A stretch of 64,000 nt of DNA from Macrosoma leucophasiata (lineage: Eukaryota; Arthropoda; Insecta; Lepidoptera; Hedylidae): assembly GCA_036365455.1 (NCBI GenBank), contig JAWQUS010000023.1, forward strand, positions 5,704,001 through 5,768,000, given 5' to 3'. Below the pieces are notes generated by a model, which saw nothing but the letters and a program-made list of their open reading frames with translations, was not told the DNA's origin and did not search any database. Position numbers and translations under genes: made by a program. The stretch's first letter is position 1. Every line of letters starts with the position of its first letter. Below are positions 11,001 through 21,166 of this stretch, one piece after another.

Positions 11001-12551
11001 TCATTTGTGATTCTTTATTACGACGTTATGAAACCGAATCATTTTTGAAGAAGCTGATAACTGGTGATGAAAAGTGGATCACGTACGACAAGAACGTGGG
11101 AAAAAGGTCGTGGTCAAAGGCCGGTCAGGCTTCACAGACTGTGGCGAAACCCGGGTTAACTCGCAATAAGGTGATGTTGTGTGTGTGGTGGGATTGAAAG
11201 GGCATTATTCATTATGAGCTATTACCACCAGGCAGGACTATCGATTCTGAACTCTACTGCGAACAACTGATGAGATTAAAGCAAGAAGTTGAGAGAAAGC
11301 GGCCGGAATTGATCAACAGAAGGGGTGTGGTGTTTCATCATGATAACGCTAGACCTCACACATCTATAGCCACTCAGAAAAAATTAAGAGTTTGGCTGGG
11401 AGGTGTTAATGCATCCGCCGTATAGTTCTGACCTTGCACCTTCAGATTTCCACCTGTTTCGGTCTCTTCAGAATTCTTTATGCAATGTTAGGTTAACATC
11501 ACGAGAGGACTGCCAAATCCACTTGTCGCGGTATTTTGATGAGAAGTCCCAAAATTTTTATAGCAATGGGATCACCCTACCTACAAGATGGCAAAAGGTT
11601 ATCGAACAAAATGGTACATACATACTTTAGTTAAATTTAAATAAACTATATTAAAAAATGTTTTGAATTATCTTAAAAAATGCGAAGAAACTTTTTCCCC
11701 AACCTAATAACCCTCTGCGCCGGAATTTACGAGGCCGTACATAATAGCGTTGCACACTATCATTTAGCGGAAAGTAAATTAATACGTACCTTAATTTACT
11801 TGCGGTGTTACCTACCATTTACTTTTAAATCCTAACAATATGGGTTTTATAATTAATTCAAATTAAACCTACGAGTCTGTCGGATGTTGCTGACGGTACA
11901 CGCGCTAGGTACGTTTCGGTAAAACAAACATTACCAAGATAACAGAAATGTATGAAAAATATTTATTATGGATTTTGAATATGAATACTAGCTGCCAAGT
12001 TTTACGCTTATAATAAAGACAGGTATACTTTTTGTGCCATTTTCCATGTATTATGTAACAGACATACACAGAACATGGTATTTGTGTACAAACAGTGACT
12101 GTAGACATTCACAATAAGTAGGTATGAGTATGGTAGTGTGCGTCTATTATCTTTCAGAGTTAAACACCTAAGTGAGTCAAAGATGATGTAATTCGTACAA
12201 AGTACATCATTAATATCATATCAATATAAAGTGCTATAATATAAAAGTTTGATTAACTGATAAGCACAATTGATATATTAAATTGTTTTTTCAGGTATAA
12301 TTCGTGGGATCGACAAAGAGAAAGATATTGTGTACATTGTAACACCAACATTGGGAGAAGACTTGAGTCTAGTCAATGCAGTAGTGTATGCAGACTGGGT
12401 GCCTGAACTACGGGGTTACGAGAACAAGCTGCCCAAGGGCACACAGATTCCATACCGCACTGCCACCGAATACTGTCAGAGACAACTCATGTTTGCTCCC
12501 CGCCGACGTTTCAACCCCTTACAACTACTGAAAATGTCAAGGAACACCTAA
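373..12551 (+). CDS. NOL9: NOL9, polynucleotide 5'-hydroxyl kinase (five coding exons)
   Basis: Coding exons are 373-1981, 2329-2545, 3653-4135, 8792-8955 and 12295-12551: 2730 nt, 909 aa plus stop. All junctions are GT/AG and in phase. The Clp1/NOL9 family phosphorylates 5'-OH RNA ends; NOL9 works in the nucleolus with LAS1L on the ITS2 cleavage product during large-subunit rRNA maturation. The N-terminal ~380 residues are Ser/Asp/Glu-rich and look disordered, with a basic KKRKK patch at about 170-174 that could be a nuclear signal. A beta-rich GKVKVTALGGKVEIFGY stretch (about 392-408) matches the family's N-terminal domain. The P-loop GGKGVGKST lies at 546-554, followed by the Walker B-like VLVIDVDPGQ. 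Human NOL9 residues around the P-loop and the NTMG motif align in order. The ATG at 373 was preferred because the upstream open frame has no ATG. Family assignment is firm; the exact N terminus is less so. Confidence 0.93.
2033..2090. repeat. (GCAC)n microsatellite in NOL9 intron 1
   Basis: About twelve tandem GCAC units followed by a few GTAC units, about 50 bp downstream of the exon 1 donor. NOL9 intron 1 is 1982-2328. Nothing else stands out in that intron. Confidence 0.95.
2329..2545 (+). CDS. NOL9: NOL9 coding exon 2 (P-loop exon)
   Basis: Acceptor CATTCCAG before 2329, donor GAT|GTATGT after 2545. The joined codon at the 5' edge reads ATG, giving the sequence ETAK-M-PESRGIICGGKGVGKST. 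The exon carries the Walker A P-loop and the Walker B-like aspartate region (VIDVDPGQ), and ends within the LKRPE segment that aligns with human NOL9 LRTPQ. Confidence 0.92.
2655..3200. mobile_element. Fold-back DNA element in NOL9 intron 2
   Basis: Two nested pairs of inverted arms are visible: an outer imperfect pair 2680-2715 / 3126-3162 and an inner imperfect pair 2875-2908 / 2970-3003 (about 34 bp each). No transposase reading frame is present. This is the structure of a non-autonomous fold-back or TIR element; the superfamily cannot be told. It fills most of intron 2 (2546-3652). Confidence 0.6.
3203..3628. repeat. Repeat family A fragments in NOL9 intron 2
   Basis: Pieces of the most abundant repeat here, called family A: a ~280-bp SINE-like unit whose plus orientation runs from a GGTAGAGCTC motif through CACTATCGTGTTCCGG to AACATCAATGTGAACTGC and a terminal A-rich run. 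A minus piece lies at about 3203-3365 and a plus 3' piece at about 3549-3628. Between them is unrelated sequence starting CAGGGGTGTAAATG that looks like an insertion. Confidence 0.6.
3653..4135 (+). CDS. NOL9: NOL9 coding exon 3
   Basis: Acceptor TTGTTTCAG before 3653, donor GA|GTAAGT after 4135. Encodes 161 residues including the conserved NTMG motif (VVNTMGMCNNLGL) found in the NOL9/Grc3 kinase domain, followed by the segment that leads to the C-terminal region. It aligns directly after exon 2 with the human protein, so no exon is missing between them. Confidence 0.92.
4255..4447 (+). mobile_element. 5' fragment of an RTE-type LINE
   Basis: Nearly the same sequence as the 5' untranslated part of the large LINE at 15525-16050 (shared AGAGCAACATGG and ACTCACACC...TTTAACAAAATACAT motifs), but without the insertion present there. 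It is followed at once by a degenerate family A tail, so the LINE body is missing. It lies in NOL9 intron 3 (4136-8791). Confidence 0.6.
4655..4968. mobile_element. tRNA-like fragment joined to repeat family B
   Basis: Positions 4655-4735 (minus) carry a tRNA-like block with a B-box-like GTTCGATCC. Positions 4736-4968 are family B, marked by CGCGGACACTCCGCC at one end and CGGGCGGGACGTCGAAGTGT near the other. Family B recurs at 7570-8040 and 31440-31668. Copies differ by indels and encode nothing, so this is a non-autonomous interspersed element of unknown class. Confidence 0.6.
5135..5420 (-). repeat. Repeat family A copy
   Basis: A diverged but near full-length family A copy in minus orientation, from the T-rich end near 5140 to the GAGCTCTACTACCAG end near 5415. 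The order of blocks matches the better-preserved copies at 40918-41195 and 59230-59520. Confidence 0.7.
5811..6310 (+). pseudogene. LINE ORF1 remnant
   Basis: The plus strand reads in frame from about 5910 as an ORF1-like segment (AELHAFVYLSRL ... FCSFKLRVPAKHL, then WPEGVVLRRFWEA after a stop), a pattern common to ORF1 proteins of lepidopteran non-LTR retrotransposons. It is broken by an in-frame stop and is followed by a short 3' region ending in A-rich AATAAA repeats near 6300. Upstream sequence 5430-5810 is probably part of the same element; related sequence appears at 57436-57580. Confidence 0.55.
6320..6395 (-). mobile_element. tRNA-like SINE D fragment
   Basis: Contains the GTGGCCTGCTACCACTAG block diagnostic of SINE D (see 45077-45390) together with a degraded B box. 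Only the head remains. Confidence 0.6.
6543..6935 (+). pseudogene. 3' remnant of a second RTE-like LINE (RTE-2)
   Basis: Encodes the C-terminal part of a LINE reverse transcriptase in several frames: WSLTVGL, then QRAMERAMFGVS, then GRWNRRVLEWRPRTGRRSVRGG and the VQQWTSF-like tail region, ending in TGATGATG. Frameshifts and stops make it non-functional. Other fragments of the same family are at 19310-19420, 43421-43690, 43870-44030 and 58480-58632. Confidence 0.7.
7570..8040. mobile_element. Two family B copies in opposite orientation
   Basis: A plus copy begins at about 7573, a minus copy occupies about 7725-7945, and plus sequence continues at about 7965-8035. This is most simply one family B element inserted into another in inverted orientation. 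The arrangement gives inverted arms around the shared CCATACAAACGCTTA motif. Confidence 0.6.
8275..8340 (-). repeat. Interspersed repeat end
   Basis: The short block AGCTTTTACCCGCAACTTCG resembles ends of abundant lepidopteran non-autonomous elements. Boundaries are unclear. The rest of 8041-8791, up to NOL9 exon 4, is AT-rich with no recognisable feature. Confidence 0.4.
8792..8955 (+). CDS. NOL9: NOL9 coding exon 4
   Basis: Acceptor TTTCTTTACAG before 8792, donor TATG|GTGAGG after 8955. Encodes 54 residues beginning VRLKDLYVAMNV, part of the C-terminal beta-rich domain. Phases fit exons 3 and 5 exactly. Confidence 0.92.
9440..9840. other. Unassigned sequence in NOL9 intron 4
   Basis: An open minus-strand frame of 90 codons crosses this stretch, but it has no recognisable domain and no splice context, and the region looks like degraded mobile DNA. 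No gene is called. The flanks 8956-9440 hold nothing recognisable. Confidence 0.3.
9908..10124 (+). mobile_element. Non-autonomous Helitron-like element
   Basis: Starts with TCTATACTAATAT after an A and ends with CTAG before a T, the hallmark A^T insertion of Helitrons. A short GC-rich segment (CGCGAAGCCGGGGCGGGCCG) able to form a hairpin sits just before the CTAG terminus. A fragment with the same 3' end is at 48480-48524. No Rep/helicase is encoded. Confidence 0.65.
10429..11704 (+). mobile_element. mariner element with broken transposase (copy 1)
   Basis: 1276 bp flanked by TA, with inverted ends GGTTGGGGAAAAAGT / ACTTTTTCCCCAACC. The transposase start is at 10608. Coding blocks include the HTH region, TGDEKW (first catalytic Asp), HHDNARPH (second) and SSDLAPSDFHLF (third), with 34 residues between the second and third Asp: mariner DD34D. 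The frame is lost by an early shift with a stop near 10659, another shift near 10970, a nonsense codon at 11195-11197, and a shift before 11403. It sits inside a family A copy in NOL9 intron 4. Confidence 0.9.
11705..11800 (-). repeat. Family A fragment split by mariner
   Basis: Minus family A sequence (GCGCCGGAATTTACGAGGCC, then the TTTAGCGG block) starts directly after the mariner TA. The matching left part appears near 10320-10428, so mariner inserted into an older family A copy. Confidence 0.6.
12295..12551 (+). CDS. NOL9: NOL9 coding exon 5 (terminal)
   Basis: Acceptor TTTTTTCAG before 12295; stop TAA at 12549-12551. Encodes the C-terminal 85 residues including VTPTLGEDLSLVNAVVYADW and YVPELRGYE-like sequence, which match the conserved end of NOL9/Grc3. 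The tail is basic and proline-containing (APRRRFNPLQLLK). Confidence 0.93.
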
Positions 12552-12574
12552 ATTGAAAGCTTGGTTGATTAGTT

Positions 12575-12696
12575 AATAAACTTGTAATTGGAATAGATCC
12601 AAAAAAATCTTAAATTATAAAAAAAGGAAGTCTAATAATAATTATGTTAATTCATGTATATTTGAAAGATAATTTTGTACTTACAATACTAATAAA
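12575..12696 (+). promoter_or_regulatory. Candidate NOL9 polyadenylation signals
   Basis: AATAAA at 12575-12580 and again at 12691-12696, 24 and 140 nt after the NOL9 stop. Which one is used cannot be told from sequence. The rest of 12697-13030 has no recognisable gene. Confidence 0.55.
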
Positions 12697-13033
12697 ACGT
12701 AACATAGATGATTGAATTTAACTTAAATATTTCCCCATCCTAGATACCTTTGATTTATAAATGCTGTATTAAATTTTTATAAAAGTCAAAAAGTTTAGAA
12801 AAGAATTGTTAAAACATGGGGTTCCTTTATTACTAATAAATTATATTAGCATGCAATGTAATCATACAGAAGTTAAAATTTCACACAAACAATAGATTAC
12901 AATAAACTGCCTAATTTGAGAACAGAGGGGGGACGTCTCAGAGACGTGTCTCACTGACAGGCACTTAGCTGAGTCAGAACGGGGCTCGCGCTCCATGTCA
13001 AATAAACATCCTACACAACTTATACATCACTAT

Positions 13034-13039
13034 TTTATT
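13034..13039 (-). promoter_or_regulatory. Rho1: Candidate Rho1 polyadenylation signal
   Basis: AATAAA on the minus strand, about 430 nt downstream of the Rho1 stop. It would give a 3' UTR of about 13015-13468, ending roughly 320 bp from the NOL9 signal on the other strand. Confidence 0.5.
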
Positions 13040-13468
13040 GAAAAAATTTAAATACAAAATATCAAACTAAACAATTAAGTCTCAGTGAGACGACACCGGT
13101 CGAGGAATAAATCTATATGTTGAAGAAATGCTACTCGATTATATAACATGATAGTATAGCACAAACATTCCTGCGGGCCACCGCGGAAGGCGGCCTGCTC
13201 GCCCCCATCTACATCTGTTAAGGCAATTATGCTTACTCTTTATAGATAATCTATAAAATATACAAGTACCAATTGTGAAAGTATAGCCACACGAATACTG
13301 AGTGGGTGTGCGTGCTACGCGGCGCGACATCGCGGCAGCTGTCAGTATCGGAAGGAAGCACTGTGTGGCCGACATCGCGACTGCTGCAGAGTTCCAGTCG
13401 TATCAAACCTAAGTATCCGGCAGTATGCGAACCATTCATAAATCAGAGTTCTTCCGACAAGAGCACAA

Positions 13469-14811
<1,343 letters not shown>

Positions 14812-14869
14812 CGGATTAAAATAGTAAAATTAAATACTTTAAAGTATTTAATTTTACTATTTTAATCCG
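14812..14869. repeat. Perfect 58-bp palindrome
   Basis: The two 29-bp halves, 14812-14840 and 14841-14869, are exact reverse complements with no spacer. The sequence is AT-rich. It may be a fold-back remnant of a mobile element. Confidence 0.95.
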
Positions 14870-15029
14870 TTATATGTTAAAATACAAATGTAACAATTAA
14901 AATGGTAGCAGAATATTACAAATAATATAGGTACGAGTTATTACTACAAAAAAACTGTGACACACCTTGGTACGCTGCAAGGCTCTGTGCTATCATCTAC
15001 AGCCTTTTTTCTGCATATCAATGAAATAA

Positions 15030-15130
15030 GGTAGACGAGGCACGAGAGTATATTAGGACCGGGATATCTGGCGCTCTGCACTCTCTGCCTACCCCGTTAG
15101 GGCCCTGGCGTGAAGATACATCAATAAAAT
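15030..15130 (+). pseudogene. 3' end of a LINE ORF
   Basis: Reads DRDIWRSALSAYPVRALA then stop, a C-terminal pattern of lepidopteran LINE proteins, followed by ATACAT/AATAAA-like sequence. A second copy of the same fragment is at 54905-55040. Only the tail is present. Confidence 0.55.
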
Positions 15131-15329
15131 ATTGGGGCCAATCCACTATTTTCATTACTATGTGAATGGGAGTAGGTGTACCTAAAGAAGATACACATTA
15201 CTATACCCGTGCAAATGCCTCTCGAATTCTTAACGACAAAAGCAGGACCAAACCCTGTGACCAAACTTGTGTCCGTAGTCGAGCACTCTCTAGAGCGGGT
15301 CTCGGATTGGCTTAATTAGTTCAGTTAAA

Positions 15330-15400
15330 AAAACTGGTCAAGTGCGTGTCGCACCACGCGCAGTGTAGGTTCCGTAGTTTTTAGGTTAAATTAATGTAGT
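15330..15400 (+). repeat. Family I terminal fragment
   Basis: Carries the ACTGGTCAAGTGCGTGTCGC and GGTTCCGTAG blocks that mark one end of family I (fuller copies at 47130-48050 and within 24493-25660). Confidence 0.55.
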
Positions 15401-15614
15401 CGAAGTTATAGTTGATATTATATTATGTATATACCTATGCATTGGAGAATTAACTAGGAAAACTTCGAAAAAGAGGTCAATCGCCGAATCCAACTCGGGT
15501 GGGTAGCGTTCGGGAAAATACATAGAGCAACATGGGCCACTGGCCGCGGTGGACCGAAGGGGAGTATTACCGAATTACCGATGCGAAAGTCTCATTTTTT
15601 AAATACGTATTACA

Positions 15615-15940
15615 CAGTGGCGGATTTACAAATTTGCCGCCGGTAGGCTATTATTTTTGCCGCCCCTATATTTTGATATCGTAGTTTACAATCATATCAA
15701 TTAGGTATATTTTCTATCACTAAAATTTCAACTTTATGTTTTATGCTTCATTATCCTGAAGTTGATGTAAGCAACTTTTTTTCTATGGTTAGAATCATTC
15801 GGAACTATGATCTGAGCCTTGATAATTTTAACAGTAATTTTGTAAATAGAAATAAAAAAAATATTATCTAATTCTGCCGCCCCTTAAAATTTGCCGCCCT
15901 AGGCTCCAGCCTACTCAGCCTTCTGGTAAATCCACCACTG
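15615..15940. mobile_element. hAT-like MITE inside the LINE 5' UTR
   Basis: 326 bp with 15-bp inverted ends CAGTGGCGGATTTAC / GTAAATCCACCACTG (one mismatch) and 8-bp target duplications GTATTACA (15607-15614) and GTATTCCA (15941-15948), one mismatch. The 8-bp duplication and CAGTG-type end point to hAT. No coding capacity. Confidence 0.85.
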
Positions 15941-16253
15941 GTATTCCATACACACACTACAAAAATCGTCTATTACTATGAAACTCACACCTTGACTTTA
16001 ACAAAATACATGAACAATTTTAAGCACACATTTAAACATCTAGGCGACAGGCATAGGATCACTCGTGCTTGTACTTTGACAGAGGGGAAAGCCTACACTG
16101 CATATGGCTACTCCTTTCCTCCGGTCTATATGTATTATCTCACCTCAGGGGGAGCATTGGATGCCTCGGGATGTCCCCCCTGAGGTGAGTCGTCAGGCTT
16201 CAGTGGGGAGAAATGCGTCTGGCGATCCTAAGCAGCCCTCAAATAAAATTTAA

Positions 16254-19146
16254 ATACGCGCCCATCATCGTATTGGAGCTTGGAACATAAGAGGTTTAAT
16301 TAAGCCAGGAAAATTGAGCATAATAGAAAGAGAGATGGAAAATCACAACCTAAGTATCCTAGGCTTAAGTGAAACACACATGCGTGGAAACGGCCACTTT
16401 TCCACAACAGAAGGAAACACGCTTTACTTCTTAGGACCAGATACCACGAGCACCCATGGCGTTGGCATCCTAGTTCCGCCCAAAATCAATGAATCTGTTC
16501 TTGGATACAACCCAATCTCCGACAGAATCATTACACTGAAGCTGAATTGTAAACTTTGTAACGTTCATATTGTGCAAAACTACGCACCAACAGCACAGTC
16601 TTCAGAAGAGGACATCGAGGCATTTTACGGAATACTCGAGGAAACACTGAATGGGATTCCAAATCGGGAAATCACCCTAGTTCTCGGTGACTTCAACGCC
16701 AAGATTGGCAGTACTTTTTCTGACGACCACATCCGCCAGCATGTTGGAAAGCACGGTCTTGGTGAACGTAATGAGCGTGGAGAGCGACTGATCAACTTCT
16801 GTGTAGAGAAAAACCTAAATATATTTAACACTAACTATCAGCATCATCCTAGAAGGCTCTACACTTGGAAGTCACCAGGCGATCGATTTCGAAATCAAAT
16901 AGATTACATCTTGATTAATTGTCGCTGGAAGTCATCGGTCAACATCACAAAATCTTTTCCCGGTGCGGAATGCGGCTCTGACCATAATTTACTTGTCATG
17001 GATTTCTCCCTCCGAATGAAAACAGGAAAGAATATGCGGACAAAGCCAAGTCAGCTCGAGAGCTCAGAACGCGCGGCTTTTCGTGACACAATCGAGGTAA
17101 TGTTGACGAGAGAGCCTCCCTCACTATTAGCTGACGGCAACGGCCAATGGACAAAGCTAAAAGCCCACATTACAACTGCCCTAGATAAGGCGAGGTCTAG
17201 TAGAACACCTAGCTACCCAAGGAAAAAGAAAAGCTATATCACCAATGTTATCTGGGAGCTTGTTCAACAGAGTAAGGATTTGAAGAAAAAGGGTTTAAAG
17301 AATTGCGAAACTGCCATCCAACTCTCTGCTCTATCTAGACGTATAGATGCACAGTGTAGAGCAGACAAGAATTCATTCGTAGAAGGTATTTGCATGGAAG
17401 TCGAAAAACATGCGAAGAGATCTGAATCCGCAGACCTATTCAAGAAAGATCGTTTGCTAGCTAAACAGTTTAAGGTTAAAACGTGGGTAATAGAAGACTC
17501 GTCTGGGCAGGTTTTACACGAACTGGACCAAATAGCTGAACGCTGGAGGGAATACTGTGCAAAACTGTACGAGAACCATGTAGGCAATTCGAACCACAAT
17601 CTAGCAGACTGGAGCTCACTCGTTCACGAGCCTGACATTCTATACTCGGAAGTTACAGCTGCTCTTAAACAGTTAAAACCGAATAAAGCCCCAGGACTAG
17701 ACAATATAACAGCTGAGCTATTACAGTCCATGGGAATTAGGGGCATCGAAGCGTTGCATGCGATCTGCAATAATATCTGGCGTACAGGAAAATGGCCTGT
17801 TGACTGGTCCGAATCAGCTATTATTCCTCTCCATAAGAAAGGCTCAACAAAGAAATGTGATAACTATCGAACCTTATCACTTATTTCACACGCTAGCAAA
17901 GTCCTGCTGCACGTAATAAACCATTGTATATGATACTTTTTAGATTGGCAAATACCAGAGGAACAAGCGGGCTTCGTGAAAGGCAGGGGAACACGCGAAC
18001 ACATCCTTAATATAAGACAACTCATAGAAAAGGCTTTCGAGTTTGACGTCCCGTTCCTCGTGTGTTTCGTGGATTACAGTAAGGCCTTCGACTGTGTGAA
18101 TTGGAAAACACTGTGGAGAGTACTGTCAGAATTAGGTATACCCCAGCATCTGGTTGCCGTACTTGAGTCACTTTATATCGAAAGTTACGGAGTAGTGAAA
18201 GTTGATACAACAATATCGGGTCCTTTCAGCTTTCAAAAAGGCGTGAGACAGGGTTGCATTTTGTCCCCCATTCTGTTCAATGCATATGGGGAGTATATTG
18301 TGAGACAAACCATGGATGGCTGGGAAGGAGGAGTTAGCATCGGGGGTGTCAAGATCACAGACCTACGATACGCGGACGATACCACACGTCTAGCTGCTTC
18401 GGAAACCGAGATGAAATGTCTGCTGGAACGATTGGAAAGCATCAGCAATTCGTTGGGCTTGAAAATTAACAAAGGGAAGACTAAAGTGATGGTGATCGAC
18501 CGCACAAAGAAACTAGAGCTCACTGGGGCACTTAACCTTGACATAGTAAATAACTTCACGTACCTGGGCTCCAGTATCTCTAACACTGGCTCCTGCGACA
18601 CCGACATCAAACGCAGAATAGGAATGGCTAAGGGAGCGATGTGCCAGCTTAAGGGAGTATGGAAGGACAGAAACATCACAATAAGAACCAAGAAAAAGCT
18701 TGTGCAGACGCTGATTTTCTCCATATTCCTTTACGGGGCCGAGACGTGGACGCTTAAGGCCAATGACCGTAGACGGGTGGACGCCTTCGAGATGTGGTGT
18801 TGGAGAAGGTTGTTGCGTATACCCTGGACTGCAAAACGTACTAATGTTTCAATTCTCAAGGAACTCAAAGTAACTACAAGACGGTCATCCATCTGTTTAA
18901 AGCGAGTACTGGAATACTTCGGGCACATTGCTCGAAAAGACGGAGGGAACCTTGAGAAGCTCATCATCACAGGCAAGATCCAGGGAAAGAGACCACGCGG
19001 GCGCAGCCCGATGCGATGGTCGGATCAAATCCGCACCACACTCGACAGCAAGATGCACGAGGCCATACACACTGCCGGAAACCGTACCCGATGGCGCACT
19101 ATCATCCGACAAAAAGTGATCCATGGAGGGTCACGACCCTCAGTAG
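16254..19146 (+). pseudogene. LINE ORF: APE endonuclease plus reverse transcriptase
   Basis: About 964 codons. The N-terminal AP-endonuclease domain has GAWNIRG, LSETH, VLGDFNAKIG and SDHNLL. The reverse transcriptase follows, with LKPNKAPGLDNI, AGFVKGRGT, FVDYSKAFDCV, GVRQGCILSP and the catalytic LRYADD near 18365. Two defects are visible: an in-frame TGA at 17931-17933, and an apparent one-base insertion at about 19126-19130, after which the family's usual GHDPQ-stop ending is in the next frame (stop 19144-19146). No ATG lies between the upstream in-frame TAA at 16251 and the first conserved residues. The element cannot make a full protein but is young. Confidence 0.85.
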
Positions 19147-19309
19147 TGGGGAAAACGATGCAAGGAGGATATGTATTATCTATGGGTCCGACGCGGCCGG
19201 TGGCCCGTGTTGCTGTGTGGGAAGATACGATGTATCTTCACTTCCAATATGAAACAATGTCTCAAGATGAAGGTTTTTGACCAGTGTGTGTTGACTGTGT
19301 TGCCAGTGA

Positions 19310-19420
19310 TGCCAGTGTTAGTGTGTGTCGGCACTTGCGGGACTGACACGTGGTCGCTCACTGTGTCTCAAAAGGCTCAAGGTCACGAAGAGAGCAATGG
19401 AGAGTGATATGCTCAGAGCC
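19310..19420 (+). pseudogene. RTE-2 reverse transcriptase fragment
   Basis: Encodes CGTDTWSLTVS followed by the QRAMER-type block in another frame, as in the copy at 6543-6935. A short broken remnant. Confidence 0.6.
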
Positions 19421-19479
19421 ACAGATTGTTTTTTCTGTTCTGTGCTCAGAGCAGTAATATGCTGGTGGTAGAGCTCCGT

Positions 19480-19692
19480 CATGCCATTACCTAATATACT
19501 TGCCGCTTAATGTTCAGCACTATCGTGTTCCGGTTAGGTGGTAATGTATGATCCTGTAATTTCCGGCATAAAGGGCCTCAGGAGTTGTAACGCATTCTGA
19601 CCTTGGTCTTTTGTGTGGGTGTCTATAGGCAGACATCATTTAACATCAATATGAACTGCAGGCTTGTTTGCCTCTTCCATTACATAAAAAAG
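19480..19692 (+). repeat. Family A copy after the LINE
   Basis: Near full-length family A in plus orientation, ending CATTACATAAAAAA. Whether it belongs to the LINE 3' UTR or is a separate insertion cannot be decided here. Confidence 0.65.
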
Positions 19693-19809
19693 CGTGCCTT
19701 GGCGGCGCCCCGTATAAAATTTTCTTTGGGGTCTTTTCAAGGTCCAAGATTTTCTCAAATGAATATGAACGCGGGAGCAAAAAAACAACGACTGGCTCTG
19801 CGTGTTTTT

Positions 19810-19949
19810 TAAGGTTCAGTTGCACCAAAATATTTGTCAAAGTTATTGTTAATGTAATATTTTACATCCTTCAATAACTTAAACAAAGTTAAGGTTAGAG
19901 AAGGATGCATACAATAATTTTAACAAATAGTCTGGTGCAACCGAACCTA
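19810..19949. mobile_element. MITE with TTGCACCA-type inverted ends
   Basis: 140 bp. The left end TTAAGGTTCAGTTGCACCA is the imperfect inverse of the right end TGGTGCAACCGAACCTAA. It is related to the MITE at 46015-46133 (shared GTTGCACCA and TATTTGT blocks). No coding capacity. Confidence 0.7.
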
Positions 19950-20217
19950 AGAATCTCTTCCATTCATTCATCCATTTGGTCCAAAAAAAGGGTCATTTTC
20001 CTCAATCGTTTCTTAACGGTAGGCAAAGCTCAGTCGCTTGTTACATTGTTTATTGTAATGATAATGGACTGGGTAGGTACTCAAATGGGTAAAATTGGGC
20101 GTCACCCCAGGCACGTTAGGAGCCCCCTGTTTTTAACATCTAGGTCGTCTGCTGGGTTTACAATTTTACACAGGAAGCTATGTAGTAGGTTCCTACTTTT
20201 CTCTCTATTAGGCCATA

Positions 20218-20750
20218 ATGTAGTTGAATGTAGTGTAGCGTCCACTACATTAAGGCGCCAACTAGTGGAACACAGACGAAACCACACACAGTACTTGTCT
20301 AGTACGATAGATGGCGTGCATACGAATTACATCGCACATACGAAGATTTCTCAAGAGTTTGCATATATACAACTTCCCAACGTCAAGCGTAGGGCTGCGG
20401 CCCGCCAGGCGCTACCACCTCGCCTGGTCGGAGGATCCTCCCTTTTCGTCGGAGGAACACTTCCACCCGTTCCTCCACAGTGGTGACCCCCGACGTGATT
20501 GGAAGCAACCTTATCACCAGCCACTCTGCAGCACCTTCGACGACGTCATCCCTCACATCACCAGCACCATCGAGCGGTAACCAAGTCACGCCAGCCAGCA
20601 CCCTCGGCTTCATCAGGGATACTCCATACGCCTGCCGCGGCCCAACGTCAATCGTTGGGCCGCGGCCCGCCAGGCGCTGCCACCTCGCCTGGTCGGAAGA
20701 TCCTCCCTTTCCGTCGAAGGAACACTTCCACCCGTTCCTCCACTGTAAGT
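20218..20750 (+). mobile_element. LTR retrotransposon remnant
   Basis: Two ~85-bp direct repeats, about 20392-20474 and 20654-20740, share GCGGCCCGCCAGGCGCT and AACACTTCCACCCGTTCCTC. The first is followed by GTGGTGACCCCCGACGTGAT, which looks like the tRNA primer-binding site next to an insect Gypsy-like LTR. About 180 bp of internal sequence separate the repeats. No gag or pol remains. The left LTR edge near 20218 is a guess. Confidence 0.5.
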
Positions 20751-20759
20751 ACTACTACT

Positions 20760-21166
20760 ATTATTATTAAACCAAGAATGTCAAATAAAACCAAAGGTCG
20801 TATAAAAATGTATATATTTTAACATCTCTTAGCGATTCTCTACCACCTTACTAACTAAATAATTATAACATTCTTTTATCAAAAATTAAACATGAAAAAA
20901 TAAAAAATATTTTACAATAGCTTATGTAGGACTAAATATTAGAATAAATAACAGAAATATTTTTATTGCAATTGCAAAAACAAGTAGATATTGAAAGCAG
21001 TGTTGAAATCTGATATATTAAAATAACTTCAATTTTACATCTATTTCGCAGATAGGGGGCATCTTTTATAGATACGTACTTAATTAGGGAATGTAACAAA
21101 CATAAGGTATCGTGTTACTGATATTGAAGAACTTCTTTTATAGCGGATATGTAACAAAAACATTGA
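20760..21166. other. AT-rich sequence, nothing recognised
   Basis: No open frame with known domains and no repeat copy identified. Confidence 0.3.

Larger units (their letters stand above)
15525..19692 (+). mobile_element. RTE-type LINE, nearly intact
   Basis: The 5' untranslated region starts near 15525 (shared with 4255-4447), is interrupted by a hAT-like MITE at 15615-15940, and leads into a single long ORF with endonuclease and reverse transcriptase (16254-19146). After the ORF, 19310-19420 is an RTE-2 fragment and 19480-19692 a family A unit, so the true 3' limit is uncertain. The single-ORF layout and the protein motifs fit the RTE clade. Confidence 0.75.

Noticed and set aside
19905..20486. 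193-codon plus-strand open frame as a gene
   Set aside because: It crosses a MITE end and an LTR-like repeat and shows no domain.
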